8,986 bases of DNA from Desulfobacteraceae bacterium (GCA_003486165.1 DNGT01000225.1:1-8986); one strand, 5' to 3'. Shown: positions 1 through 6,944, numbered from the stretch's first letter. The notes: a model not told the origin generated them from the sequence alone. Made by a program: numbers and translations.

Positions 1-2620
1 CGGTAGGCAGTTTAAAAATTCGGGCAATCTGCCGGGCGCCTTCACCAGGCCGAATACCGGCGCTTAACACCACCAGGTCAGGCTCAACACGAAAATCCTG
101 ATGAGAGCTTCGATCCGTAAAATCGACGATCAATTTTCCGCTGTTATCATATACCAATGGTTTTTCTTCAGGGATATACCGGAAAAAGAGGACGCCTTTT
201 TGCCTGGCGTTAAAATAATAGAGTTCTTTAAAGCCAAAGGTTCTGACATCTCGATACAACACAACGACCTGCGCACCGGGATTCATTTCCTTGAACTGGA
301 TACTGTTCTTTACGGCTGCCGAACAACACACTCGGCTGCAATAGGGAAAATCGGGTTCCCGTGACCCCACGCATTGAATCATGACAATTCGTTTGAGTTG
401 ACGGGCCCATAAGGGATCATCCAAAAGACGTTTTGAAAACTCCACCTGGGTGAGAATGCGGTCATCCTGGCCGTAACGATATTCCTTGGGTTCATACGGA
501 CGCCCGCCGGTGGCCACAATCACTGCTCCATATTGAATATCGATTCGTTCGTCCTTTTTTTGAACCGAACCGTTGAATGCGCCCAGATGTCCGCCGTGGG
601 AAACAAGTGTGCTATTCAGATAAACAGAAATATTGGGATGATGGGTGACCCTTTCGATGAGATAGCGGATCAACCGAGAAGGAGAATGTCCTTCCAGTGT
701 GAATTTGAGATTCTGTGCAAATCCTCCCAGGACATCACTTTTTTCCACCAGGTGAACATGACATCCCTGGTCGGCAATGGTCAATGCAGCCGTCATGCCG
801 GCCAGGCCGCCGCCGACGATCAACCCTTCATTAACCACAGGGTATGATTTGTCATACAGTGGCTCAAGCCGAATGGCCCGGGCCACACTGGCTCGGATGA
901 GTTCCTTGGACTTTTGAGTGGCTTTTTCAGGATTGTTCCCGTGAACCCATGAGCACTGATCCCGGATGCTGGCCAGCTCGAACAGATAGGGGTTCAAGCC
1001 TGCTTCTTTTAGGGTTTCTTGAAACAGGGGCTCATGGGTTTTCGGCGAGCATGCCGCCACCACCACACGGTTCAACCGGTGTTCTTTAATAAGTTCGACA
1101 ATGGTATGCTGGGTTTCTGTGGAACAGGTAAACATAAAATCGGTGGCAAACACCACGCGGGGAAGTTTTTTCACGTCCTCTAACACATTCTGGATATCCA
1201 CGACTCCGGCGATATTGTTGCCGCAATGGCACACCAAAACCCCCACCCTGGGAACGGCTTCAACGGGTTTTTCCTCCAATGTCTCTTCCACCACCGTTTC
1301 AGTATGTCTGGCCTCGCTGATGAGGATGGAGGCTTCGGAGGCAGCAGCACCGGCCTGGATGACGGTTTCGGGAATGTCTTTGGGAGATTCGATACCGCCG
1401 CATACGAAGACACCCGGTCGGGACGTGGAAACCGGTTCATCAAATTCGGTGGTTAAAAATCCATAAGGGTTCGCGACCAGCCCCAACTTTCTGGAAAGGT
1501 CGATAAAACCCTCTGACGGTTTGAAGCCGCTGGAAAGAACCACCAGATCGTATTCTTCTTCCTTTTTTCGATTGAGATGATGATCAAATGTTTCAATAAT
1601 CAGATTTTCGGTTTCAGGATTCAGATAGACCTGAGAAATCATGGATCGCCGGTATCGTATGCCGTGACTAAAACGTGCGCGATCCACATAATCGTCAAAT
1701 CCTTTACCCTGGGCTCGAATATCCATGAAGTAAATGGTGGCTTGGGTTTCCGGCTCATGGGAGCGGGTCAAAACAGCCTGTTTAGTGGCGTGCATACAGC
1801 AGACCGAAGAGCAAAAGGGGCGGTTTCGGGCCGGATCCCGGGACATTACGCACTGAATCCAGGCAACGTTTTTAGGAACTTTTCCATCAGAAGGCCGTTT
1901 GAGATGTCCTTCATAAGGGCCGGTGGCCGACAACATCCGTTCATACTGCAAAGACGTGACAACATTTTGATATCTTCCGTAGCCAAATTCTCCTTCTTTG
2001 GCTGTCAACGCCAGCTCGAAACCGGTTGAGATCACCACCGCACCGGCGTCAATTTGAAGGCGCTCAGGCTTTTGGTCGTATTCAACGGCATCGGCAGGAC
2101 ATATTTTTTGACATACACCGCATTTTCCTTTGGTTAAATAAAGACAATGCTCGCCATCTATGGCATATTTTAACGGAACAGCTTGGGGAAAAGTTAAAAA
2201 AGCCGCTTTTCGCATCCCCAGCTCTCCGTTAAAGGGGTCCGGTATTTTTTTGGGGCATTTTTCAGCACACTTTCCGCATGCAATACATTTTTCTTCATTG
2301 ATATATCTGGCACGTTTTTCAATGTGGGCGGTGAATCGACCGGGATCTCCGTTAAGTTCGAGAATGCGACTTGTGGTCAAAATTTCGATGTTCGCATGTC
2401 CGGCCACCTGGACAAGCTTCGGAGAAAACATGCAGGTGGAGCAGTCATTGGTAGGAAAGGTTTTGTCCAGCTGGGCCATTGTTCCGCCCAAAGTGTGTGA
2501 CTTTTCAATAAGATAAACGTAAAAGCCGGTTTCCGCCAGATCGAGAGCACACTGAATACCGCCGATGCCGCCCCCGACAACGATGACTTTTCCCACCGGA
2601 TGTTTAAGATCAAACGCCAT
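1..2620 (-). CDS. hdrA: HdrA-type FAD/iron-sulfur electron-bifurcating subunit, tandem FAD modules (3' end cut by window)
   Basis: Open frame from ATG at 2620 to the left edge: 873 codons, no stop. Seen: a first FAD module with Rossmann motif GGGIGG (residues 16-21), acidic E39, the HdrA signature DCSTCMFSPK (59-68) and an inserted two-cluster ferredoxin (C112/C115/C118/C122 and C159/C167/C170/C174). C257 and CSSVCC (270-275) follow, and the module closes near C407 (VCGG). Next comes the HdrA N-terminal-type cluster domain (CHCG at 464-467, later CSPKTHEPLF). A second FAD module then starts at GGGLAG (603-608), has C750 and CSRVCC (761-766), but lacks the DCSxC signature and the ferredoxin insert. 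From the family: HdrA carries the bifurcating FAD of cytoplasmic HdrABC, linking a low-potential partner (ferredoxin, hydrogenase or formate dehydrogenase) to HdrB reduction. Inferred: the missing C-terminus would finish FAD2 and add a ferredoxin domain. It starts 2 nt after the hdrB stop with a weak Shine-Dalgarno, so translation is probably coupled. All visible Cys positions are ordinary codons; no in-frame TGA (selenocysteine). Confidence 0.93.
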   Translation of the reverse strand, partial: MAFDLKHPVGKVIVVGGGIGGIQCALDLAETGFYVYLIEKSHTLGGTMAQLDKTFPTNDCSTCMFSPKLVQVAGHANIEILTTSRILELNGDPGRFTAHIEKRARYINEEKCIACGKCAEKCPKKIPDPFNGELGMRKAAFLTFPQAVPLKYAIDGEHCLYLTKGKCGVCQKICPADAVEYDQKPERLQIDAGAVVISTGFELALTAKEGEFGYGRYQNVVTSLQYERMLSATGPYEGHLKRPSDGKVPKNVAWIQCVMSRDPARNRPFCSSVCCMHATKQAVLTRSHEPETQATIYFMDIRAQGKGFDDYVDRARFSHGIRYRRSMISQVYLNPETENLIIETFDHHLNRKKEEEYDLVVLSSGFKPSEGFIDLSRKLGLVANPYGFLTTEFDEPVSTSRPGVFVCGGIESPKDIPETVIQAGAAASEASILISEARHTETVVEETLEEKPVEAVPRVGVLVCHCGNNIAGVVDIQNVLEDVKKLPRVVFATDFMFTCSTETQHTIVELIKEHRLNRVVVAACSPKTHEPLFQETLKEAGLNPYLFELASIRDQCSWVHGNNPEKATQKSKELIRASVARAIRLEPLYDKSYPVVNEGLIVGGGLAGMTAALTIADQGCHVHLVEKSDVLGGFAQNLKFTLEGHSPSRLIRYLIERVTHHPNISVYLNSTLVSHGGHLGAFNGSVQKKDERIDIQYGAVIVATGGRPYEPKEYRYGQDDRILTQVEFSKRLLDDPLWARQLKRIVMIQCVGSREPDFPYCSRVCCSAAVKNSIQFKEMNPGAQVVVLYRDVRTFGFKELYYFNARQKGVLFFRYIPEEKPLVYDNSGKLIVDFTDRSSHQDFRVEPDLVVLSAGIRPGEGARQIARIFKLPT

Positions 2621-2622
2621 AA

Positions 2623-3459
2623 TTATCGCAGGAGCCTTTTGGCTTTTAACAGCGGAACAGGATTCGCAAAATGCGTCTTGAACCACCTCGGATTTCCCCT
2701 GTCGCTGAAACTCAACCGGAGCAACTCGGTGAAATAAAATATCGGAATCGGCCTTTCTAAACCATCTTTCTGAATCATATCCAAATTCGACTGACACAAC
2801 GGACAAGACACAACGATGGCTTCAGCACCGGCCTGACGTGCTTTATCCAATAGTCTTTTTGTCAAGGAATCTCCAATTTCCCTTCGAGCGATACCGATGC
2901 TGGCACCGCAGCAGGTTGCTTTGTAAGACCAGTCAATCACCTGGGCGCCGGTGGCTGTGGAGATGCGATCCAATGTCTGGGGGTTTTCATAATCCGTATA
3001 ACCGGTAATTCTCGGCGGACGCACCATCTGGCAGCCATAATAGCAGACCAGTTTCAAACCGCTTAAAGGTTTCAATACCCGTTTTTCGATCTGTTTGATC
3101 ATGTCCGGATCTGCCAGAAAACGCGTCATATCATGAACCTTCAGATCACCGGTCACCGGCCAGGGAATATCCAAAACTCTTTTCTGTATCATCTGCTGGG
3201 AAAACCGGAGACGATTGAAACAGTTGGCACAGCAAGATACGATATCGAGCCCCATTTGCTCCGCAGCATACAGATTCCTTGCCGGCAAAATGACCGACAT
3301 GGCCTCGCTGAGACTGTGGGCGGCCGTGGCGCCGCAACAGGACCAGTCGTCGATTTCAATCAAATCGATATCCAGTGCTTGAAATACCGCATCAATGGAT
3401 CTGGCATAATCGACGGCCATGCCTTCCAATGAACAGCCGGGATAAAAAGACAATTTCAT
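2623..3459 (-). CDS. hdrB: HdrB: heterodisulfide-reductase catalytic-type subunit with two CCG domains
   Basis: 278 residues from ATG at 3459. Two complete cysteine-rich CCG domains are visible. The first has C9, C41-C42, C77 and C80. The second has C143, C183-C184, C219 and C222. Spacings fit the CX31-39-CC-X33-36-CX2C rule. In characterised HdrB each domain holds a noncubane [4Fe-4S] cluster, and the pair splits the CoM-S-S-CoB disulfide one electron at a time. In a bacterium without those thiols the substrate is unknown; another disulfide or a menaquinone-linked or thiol carrier is possible. The protein has no transmembrane segment or signal peptide, so it is cytoplasmic. A TTG one codon earlier (3462) would also be in frame, but the ATG is preferred: GGAGAA lies 8 nt upstream (3468-3473), and the hdrC stop and this start overlap as TGATG. 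Middle gene of hdrC-hdrB-hdrA; no key cysteine is missing. Confidence 0.95.
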   Translation of the reverse strand: MKLSFYPGCSLEGMAVDYARSIDAVFQALDIDLIEIDDWSCCGATAAHSLSEAMSVILPARNLYAAEQMGLDIVSCCANCFNRLRFSQQMIQKRVLDIPWPVTGDLKVHDMTRFLADPDMIKQIEKRVLKPLSGLKLVCYYGCQMVRPPRITGYTDYENPQTLDRISTATGAQVIDWSYKATCCGASIGIARREIGDSLTKRLLDKARQAGAEAIVVSCPLCQSNLDMIQKDGLERPIPIFYFTELLRLSFSDRGNPRWFKTHFANPVPLLKAKRLLR

Positions 3460-4094
3460 CAAACAATTTCTCCGCGGGCCTGTTTATAGGCTTTTTGAAT
3501 ATCCTTGATGGCTTTTGACCTGGCGGTGAACGGTTTCAGTCTTCCTTTTCTAAACAGGGTCAACCCCAGTAAAATCTCCTCTTTAAAGCTCCCGCTTTTT
3601 ATTTTTTCATGCAATATATTCGGCTTTAAATAATATGCGTTCATCAACCGGAACTCGTTGACTCTGCCGGATTTTCTCAGCACTTCCAGAAATGTCTGAT
3701 GAAATACGGCAAGGTTCCTTTCTTTGGGTGTGATGGACGAATGTGCTGCAATATTTCTCAAATGATTGATGACTTCCGCAACACCCACTTCATTGGGGCA
3801 GTATGTGGTGCACATTTCACAGGACAGGCATACCCATATGGTCGACGATGTTAACAGGTCTTCGCGCCATCCCAGTTGAACATAACGCATGGCCTGGTGG
3901 GGTTTGATGTCCATAAAATAGCTGACCGGACAGGCATTGGTGCAGCGTTCACATTGGTAACACGCCGAAACATTGGCACCGGTCTCCCCCTGGATTCTGT
4001 TTAAAAAATAATTTCCTCTGTCGCCGATGAGTTTTCTTTTTTTGGCAGGATTAGGCTGGGTGACATTTTTTTGATCTGTAACAGGCGTATTCAT
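3459..4094 (-). CDS. hdrC: HdrC: 2x[4Fe-4S] ferredoxin-type subunit of heterodisulfide reductase
   Basis: 211 residues from ATG at 4094. Two classical cluster motifs are present: C45-x2-C48-x2-C51-x3-C55-P and C89-x2-C92-x2-C95-x3-C99-P. The spacing between them and the all-helical remainder are those of HdrC, which wires the FAD of HdrA to the noncubane clusters of HdrB. A basic, low-complexity N-terminus (residues 1-28) precedes the first motif, and the C-terminal half ends in a Lys/Arg-rich helix. There is no membrane-spanning segment, so this is the soluble HdrABC type rather than the HdrDE/DsrMK membrane type. AAGGTAAGG lies just upstream of the start. It is the first gene of the hdrCBA run, overlapping hdrB by one base. 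A 97-bp gap to the HTH gene upstream could hold its own promoter. Confidence 0.94.
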   Translation of the reverse strand: MNTPVTDQKNVTQPNPAKKRKLIGDRGNYFLNRIQGETGANVSACYQCERCTNACPVSYFMDIKPHQAMRYVQLGWREDLLTSSTIWVCLSCEMCTTYCPNEVGVAEVINHLRNIAAHSSITPKERNLAVFHQTFLEVLRKSGRVNEFRLMNAYYLKPNILHEKIKSGSFKEEILLGLTLFRKGRLKPFTARSKAIKDIQKAYKQARGEIV

Positions 4095-4143
4095 TGCCTT
4101 ACCTTTTAAATTGCCAATGTAACGTGTGGATATGGGGCAAGGA

Positions 4144-4172
4144 TTTATTTAAGTTCGTTTGATTTTTGTCAG
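4144..4172 (-). promoter_or_regulatory. Candidate promoter of hdrCBA
   Basis: On the minus strand, CTGACA (4172-4167) is followed after 17 nt by AATAAA (4149-4144). These match the sigma-70 consensus at five and four of six positions. The predicted start of transcription, near 4137, would give a leader of about 43 nt before hdrC. This is a visual match only; hdrCBA could equally be read through from the HTH gene. Confidence 0.28.
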
Positions 4173-4176
4173 GAGC

Positions 4177-4190
4177 ATGACGATTGTCAT
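4177..4190. promoter_or_regulatory. Short palindrome upstream of hdrC, possible operator
   Basis: ATGAC-GATT-GTCAT is a perfect 5-bp inverted repeat with a 4-nt spacer. It sits between the stop of the HTH gene (4192) and the candidate -35 of hdrC (4172-4167), a position typical for an activator or a distal repressor half-pair. A five-base arm can arise by chance, and no second copy was found in the window. Confidence 0.3.
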
Positions 4191-4191
4191 A

Positions 4192-4566
4192 TTACATGAT
4201 CGACGTCAGGACCTTGCAAGATCGGCATAATTTCATCTTTTCTTTCCATTTTTCATGCGCCGTGCCACAGCAGATGGTTCCATTAACGAACCAGCAAAAC
4301 TTTCCCGCTTGAAACTCCCATGCAGGACATTCTTTTTTTTGTTTTGGGGGGCAATTTTTGACCGTCCAGCATGGTTTTTGCGCTTTTAGGATACCCCTTT
4401 TTCTGGCCATTAGAAAAAACATCTGTCTTTCCACATGAGGCGGCACGGTTCGCCAGCCCTGCTCATAGCTGTGTATGGCTTTGATCGATACCCCCAAAAG
4501 ATTCGCCATCTGTTTTTGGGTTTTGTTTAATTTTTTCCGAAATATTGCAAACTCTTCACTGTCCAT
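4192..4566 (-). CDS. XRE-type helix-turn-helix protein with Cys-rich two-CW tail; putative redox or metal-responsive regulator
   Basis: 124 residues from ATG at 4566, with GGGAG 6 nt upstream (4573-4577). Residues 4-50 form an XRE/Cro-like helix-turn-helix: TQKQMANLLGVS, then IKAIHSYEQG, the usual recognition-helix context. Residues 65-118 carry eight cysteines (C66, C72, C80, C91, C99, C100, C114, C117), including two Cys-Trp pairs (C66-W67 and C91-W92), a pattern I recall from small 'two-CW' proteins of Desulfobacterota. Such a tail should bind zinc or an iron-sulfur cluster; which one cannot be read from sequence. It lies on the same strand, 97 bp upstream of hdrC, so it may regulate or be co-transcribed with hdrCBA (inference). 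A 13-bp palindrome just ahead of its ribosome-binding site suggests autoregulation. The domain call is solid; the regulatory target is a guess. Confidence 0.82.
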   Translation of the reverse strand: MDSEEFAIFRKKLNKTQKQMANLLGVSIKAIHSYEQGWRTVPPHVERQMFFLMARKRGILKAQKPCWTVKNCPPKQKKECPAWEFQAGKFCWFVNGTICCGTAHEKWKEKMKLCRSCKVLTSIM

Positions 4567-4580
4567 AGACTTCTCCCTTT

Positions 4581-4593
4581 ATCTTAGTAAGAT
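4581..4593. promoter_or_regulatory. Perfect 13-bp palindrome in the leader of the HTH gene, candidate autoregulatory operator
   Basis: ATCTTA-G-TAAGAT reads identically on both strands apart from the central base. It lies 14 bp before the HTH start codon and directly abuts the AAAGGGAG ribosome-binding region. XRE-family repressors commonly bind such short dyads in their own promoters. The half-site TAAGAT also resembles a -10 hexamer, but transcription from it would start inside the Shine-Dalgarno, so operator is the better reading. Confidence 0.45.
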
Positions 4594-4617
4594 GAGACAT
4601 ATAGTATCAAACCCTGC

Positions 4618-4648
4618 ATTAGTGGCACATCGTGGTATGCCCTGTCAA
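4618..4648 (-). promoter_or_regulatory. Candidate promoter of the HTH gene
   Basis: A perfect -35 hexamer TTGACA is at 4648-4643 on the minus strand. The best -10, ACTAAT (4623-4618), is only four of six and needs a long 19-nt spacer, so the promoter may be weak or activator-dependent. Transcription would start near 4611, placing the 13-bp palindrome in the early transcribed region. Confidence 0.3.
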
Positions 4649-4686
4649 TAAAAAAATAGAGCGTATTTTTATCGATGTATTAACCA

Positions 4687-4827
4687 GTGTCCATCCAGAA
4701 ATGGTTTATTTAGGTTTCCCGACAAAAACCTCAGGATCTTCGACAGGCATATCGGCGCTACATCGAGAATTGCGAAAAGGTTGAGAACGCCGGCTTTAGC
4801 CAAAAGGTGCCATTTATGGATGGACAC
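4687..4827. mobile_element. 141-bp MITE-like element with 18-bp terminal inverted repeats
   Basis: The left end GTGTCCATCCAGAAATGG (4687-4704) and the reverse complement of the right end, GTGTCCATCCATAAATGG (4810-4827), agree at 17 of 18 positions. The similarity stops abruptly on both sides. The interior codes for nothing and contains smaller dyads: AGGTTT/AAACCT at 4712-4731, and GGC..GGCG facing CGCC..GCC further right. Long matched ends around a short non-coding core are the hallmark of a miniature inverted-repeat transposable element or of a mobile palindromic repeat. No clear target-site duplication is visible; both flanks carry an AT-rich ATTAA-CCA-like string (left ATTAACCA, right ATTAAACCA), which could be chance. 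The parent transposase is not in the window and I cannot name its family. Confidence 0.55.
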
Positions 4828-4990
4828 AAACTAATATTAAACCATAGCAAAGGTCAACCATATTACCTCTTAACAAAGAAGATAACATCTGAAATTAGAA
4901 AAAAGTTTCCGATCTGTAAATTATGAAGGGGGGAATGGAGAACAGGAAAAAGAGAGACCTTTGGAAATTCCGATAAATCCCGACATTCGG

Positions 4991-6787
4991 TTATTTCCGG
5001 GAAGAAGCGGCAGTTCCCAGAACCATGGCCTCGAAATTCGTCAGTTTTTCCCTCATTTTCCTTGAGAGTTCAACATATTTTTGACTGAGTTCATAGCGGT
5101 AGTCTGCATGGATTTTGTTGACGCTGTATTGCATCTGCTTGAGTATCTTGACCTGCTTTTTCAAAAGCTTGACCATATATTGATAGTTCTCTTTTGAATT
5201 GTTCATCATGGCTTCGGAATATTGATTCACCAAATCACAAAAATTACGATATTTTTCATCAAGGACCGACGCAATTTTTTCGGTCTTCAATGTATATTGT
5301 GTAATGGTGTAAAAATGATGTCCGGAAATGCATAAAGAGATGGCTTCGCCAAAAATGTTGGGGTGTTTGATCATACTCCGAAAGACAAATTTGAGATATT
5401 GAAAACCGTATGGTGTCCAAGGCTGCCAGCAAATGGATCTGAAGAAAATTTTTAGATCTTTAACGTAAATTTTTCTCTGAAAATAACCGGTATACTCTAT
5501 ATTATCCAAAAAATGGCTGCAACGTTCAAAATAGTTTTTCAGATTGACATCATAAATACAGGACAGAATTCTTTTATAACCTTCTTTTAAACGGTTCGGG
5601 TCCATGATGGTTTTAAAGTTGGTGGTCATGCAATGGGTGTTGTTGCCGAGAGACGCCTTTAATATTCTGCCTTCCATCATCAGCCGATGATAAAGACGGG
5701 TCCCGGGAAGGGCATTTAAGAAGCCGATCATTGCTTTGGGAATGGCATTTTGTTGAATAAAGGTAATTTGCCGGTCGAAAATATCCTCTTTATCACTGTC
5801 AAAGCCGATGATAAATCCTGCCATGACCTCCATTCCGTGTCGTTGAATCGTTCGAATGGAATGCTCCATGTTCGCTTTCAGATTTTGTATCTTGCCGGTT
5901 TCTTCAAGGCTCTTGGGATCAGGGGTTTCAATCCCGATAAAGACCTGGTTGAATCCAGCCTCCCGCATGGCCTTCAGCAGCGCCTCATCGTCGCCCATAT
6001 TAATACTGGCTTCGGTAAAAAAATGGTAAGGGTAATCATGCTCGATTTGCCAGATTTTTAGCGCCGGCAAAAGATCGATCTTAACCCGTTTCTTGTTGCC
6101 GATGAAGTTATCATCAACAATAAACACCGGTCCCCGCCACCCCAGATCATAAAGGGTATCCAGTTCTCGCAAAAGCGTATCAGCAGATTTTACGCGTGGC
6201 TTGTTGCCATAAATGGTCCATATATCACAGAACTCACAGTGAAAGGGACAGCCTCTGGAATACTGAACAGCCATGGAACCGTATGCGTCAATATCTAAAA
6301 GATCGAACAGCGGGGTCGGCAGATTGGAGATATCCGGATAACACGGTTTCGGATAAATAGGTTTGGCGATGCCGTTTTCCAGATCCTGTAAAAAATCCGA
6401 CAAGGTTTGATCAACTTCTCCCAAGAGAAAATGGTCGACGCCGTTAATGTCCTTATGATTTGACGTCGGAAATGGGCCTCCTGCAACTATGATTTTGCCA
6501 AACCATCTGCAGCGTCTAATCACCTCTTTCATGGAATCTTCTTGAACAATCATGGCGGAAATGAATACCATATCCGCCCATTGAATATCGCTGTCGTTTA
6601 AAGGCGCAACATTCAAGTCAATCAGCTTCAGATGATACCTATCCGGAAAAAGGGCGGCGATGGTCAGAAGTCCCAATGGTGGCATGGCGCTTTTTTTTCG
6701 AACAAATTTTAATGCACACTTAAAACTCCAGTATGTATTGCTTGGGACTTTGGGATAAACAAGAAGGATGTTTTGATATTTGCCCAT
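4991..6787 (-). CDS. B12-binding radical SAM protein, HpnP-like / DUF4070 type
   Basis: 598 residues from ATG at 6787. The N-terminal cobalamin-binding-type Rossmann domain (about 1-150) shows ILLVYPK, PPLGLLTIA (36-44), VFISAMIVQ (74-82) and AGGP (102-105). It lacks the DxHxxG cobalamin-ligating motif, as is usual for this class. The radical SAM domain (about 170-390) has C180-x3-C184-x2-C187 for the [4Fe-4S] cluster, then VDDNFIGNKK, TEASIN and FIGIETPDP. The DUF4070-like C-terminal region follows. HpnP itself methylates hopanoids at C-2, but this broad family has many uncharacterised members and no hopanoid genes are nearby, so the substrate is unknown. Residues about 524-598 form a Lys/Glu-rich, probably coiled-coil extension beyond the core. 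The frame stays open to an ATG at 6871, but only the 6787 start has a strong Shine-Dalgarno (AAGGAGG, 6804-6798), so it is preferred. Confidence 0.88.
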   Translation of the reverse strand: MGKYQNILLVYPKVPSNTYWSFKCALKFVRKKSAMPPLGLLTIAALFPDRYHLKLIDLNVAPLNDSDIQWADMVFISAMIVQEDSMKEVIRRCRWFGKIIVAGGPFPTSNHKDINGVDHFLLGEVDQTLSDFLQDLENGIAKPIYPKPCYPDISNLPTPLFDLLDIDAYGSMAVQYSRGCPFHCEFCDIWTIYGNKPRVKSADTLLRELDTLYDLGWRGPVFIVDDNFIGNKKRVKIDLLPALKIWQIEHDYPYHFFTEASINMGDDEALLKAMREAGFNQVFIGIETPDPKSLEETGKIQNLKANMEHSIRTIQRHGMEVMAGFIIGFDSDKEDIFDRQITFIQQNAIPKAMIGFLNALPGTRLYHRLMMEGRILKASLGNNTHCMTTNFKTIMDPNRLKEGYKRILSCIYDVNLKNYFERCSHFLDNIEYTGYFQRKIYVKDLKIFFRSICWQPWTPYGFQYLKFVFRSMIKHPNIFGEAISLCISGHHFYTITQYTLKTEKIASVLDEKYRNFCDLVNQYSEAMMNNSKENYQYMVKLLKKQVKILKQMQYSVNKIHADYRYELSQKYVELSRKMREKLTNFEAMVLGTAASSRK

Positions 6788-6800
6788 GGTGTTAAATCCT

Positions 6801-6816
6801 CCTTTACTGATAAAGG
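6801..6816 (-). promoter_or_regulatory. Hairpin overlapping the ribosome-binding site of the radical SAM gene
   Basis: In the minus-strand transcript CCTTTA-TCAG-TAAAGG gives a perfect 6-bp stem with a tetraloop. Its 3' arm contains the first four bases of the AAGGAGG Shine-Dalgarno (6804-6798), so folding would partly hide it. Only base pairing was judged; stability was not calculated. Confidence 0.4.
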
Positions 6817-6847
6817 CTTTATGGTTGGCCGCTCGACCCAATAAGCC
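6815..6847 (-). promoter_or_regulatory. Imperfect leader stem-loop upstream of the radical SAM gene
   Basis: In the transcript GGCTT (6847-6843) pairs with AAGCC (6819-6815), and TTGG (6841-6838) with CCAA (6828-6825), around a 9-nt loop and an internal bulge. It shares two bases with the hairpin at 6801-6816, so the two structures compete at their junction. Weak on its own. Confidence 0.25.
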
Positions 6848-6887
6848 AGCATGAAGAAAATCGGGATTCATTAAATAGTAACACTTT

Positions 6888-6916
6888 TTATTACAGTTCT
6901 AACAATAAAAGTTCAA
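6888..6916 (-). promoter_or_regulatory. Weak candidate promoter for the radical SAM gene
   Basis: TTGAAC (6916-6911) with a 17-nt spacer to TAATAA (6893-6888), a poor -10 match. It would start transcription near 6881 and yield a leader of about 94 nt that includes both stem-loops. An AT-rich 7-bp dyad (TTTTATT/AATAAAA, 6886-6910) covers the spacer. Confidence 0.2.
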
Positions 6917-6944
6917 GATAATTTAATTGGAAATGTTTCGGTTA

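Larger units (their letters stand above)
4567..4990. other. 424-bp gene-free interval between the radical SAM and HTH genes
   Basis: No credible coding frame on either strand. It holds, from left to right, the HTH ribosome-binding site, palindrome and candidate promoter (4567-4648), an AT-rich spacer, the 141-bp inverted-repeat element (4687-4827), and an AT-rich tail (4828-4990) downstream of the radical SAM stop. No convincing rho-independent terminator for the radical SAM gene was found here: the short CCGA/TCGG dyad beyond its stop has no T-run after it. Confidence 0.7.

Noticed and set aside
101..2516. Several plus-strand open frames of 60-150 codons opposite hdrA
   Set aside because: They lie antisense to a continuous HdrA frame with all family motifs, lack ribosome-binding sites, and translate to low-similarity, compositionally odd peptides.
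3460..3462. TTG as the hdrB start, one codon upstream
   Set aside because: The adjacent ATG at 3459 gives the typical TGATG stop-start overlap and ideal distance to GGAGAA.
4905..4993. Rho-independent terminator after the radical SAM gene
   Set aside because: Only 4- to 5-bp dyads (CCGA/TCGG, TCCCG/CGGGA) are present and none is followed by a T-run on the minus strand.
6788..6871. 28-residue N-terminal extension of the radical SAM protein
   Set aside because: The upstream ATG lacks a Shine-Dalgarno, the added residues are not family-like, and a strong AAGGAGG precedes the internal ATG at 6787.
6886..6910. 7-bp AT-only inverted repeat TTTTATT/AATAAAA
   Set aside because: Low-complexity arms in an AT-rich intergenic region; expected by chance.
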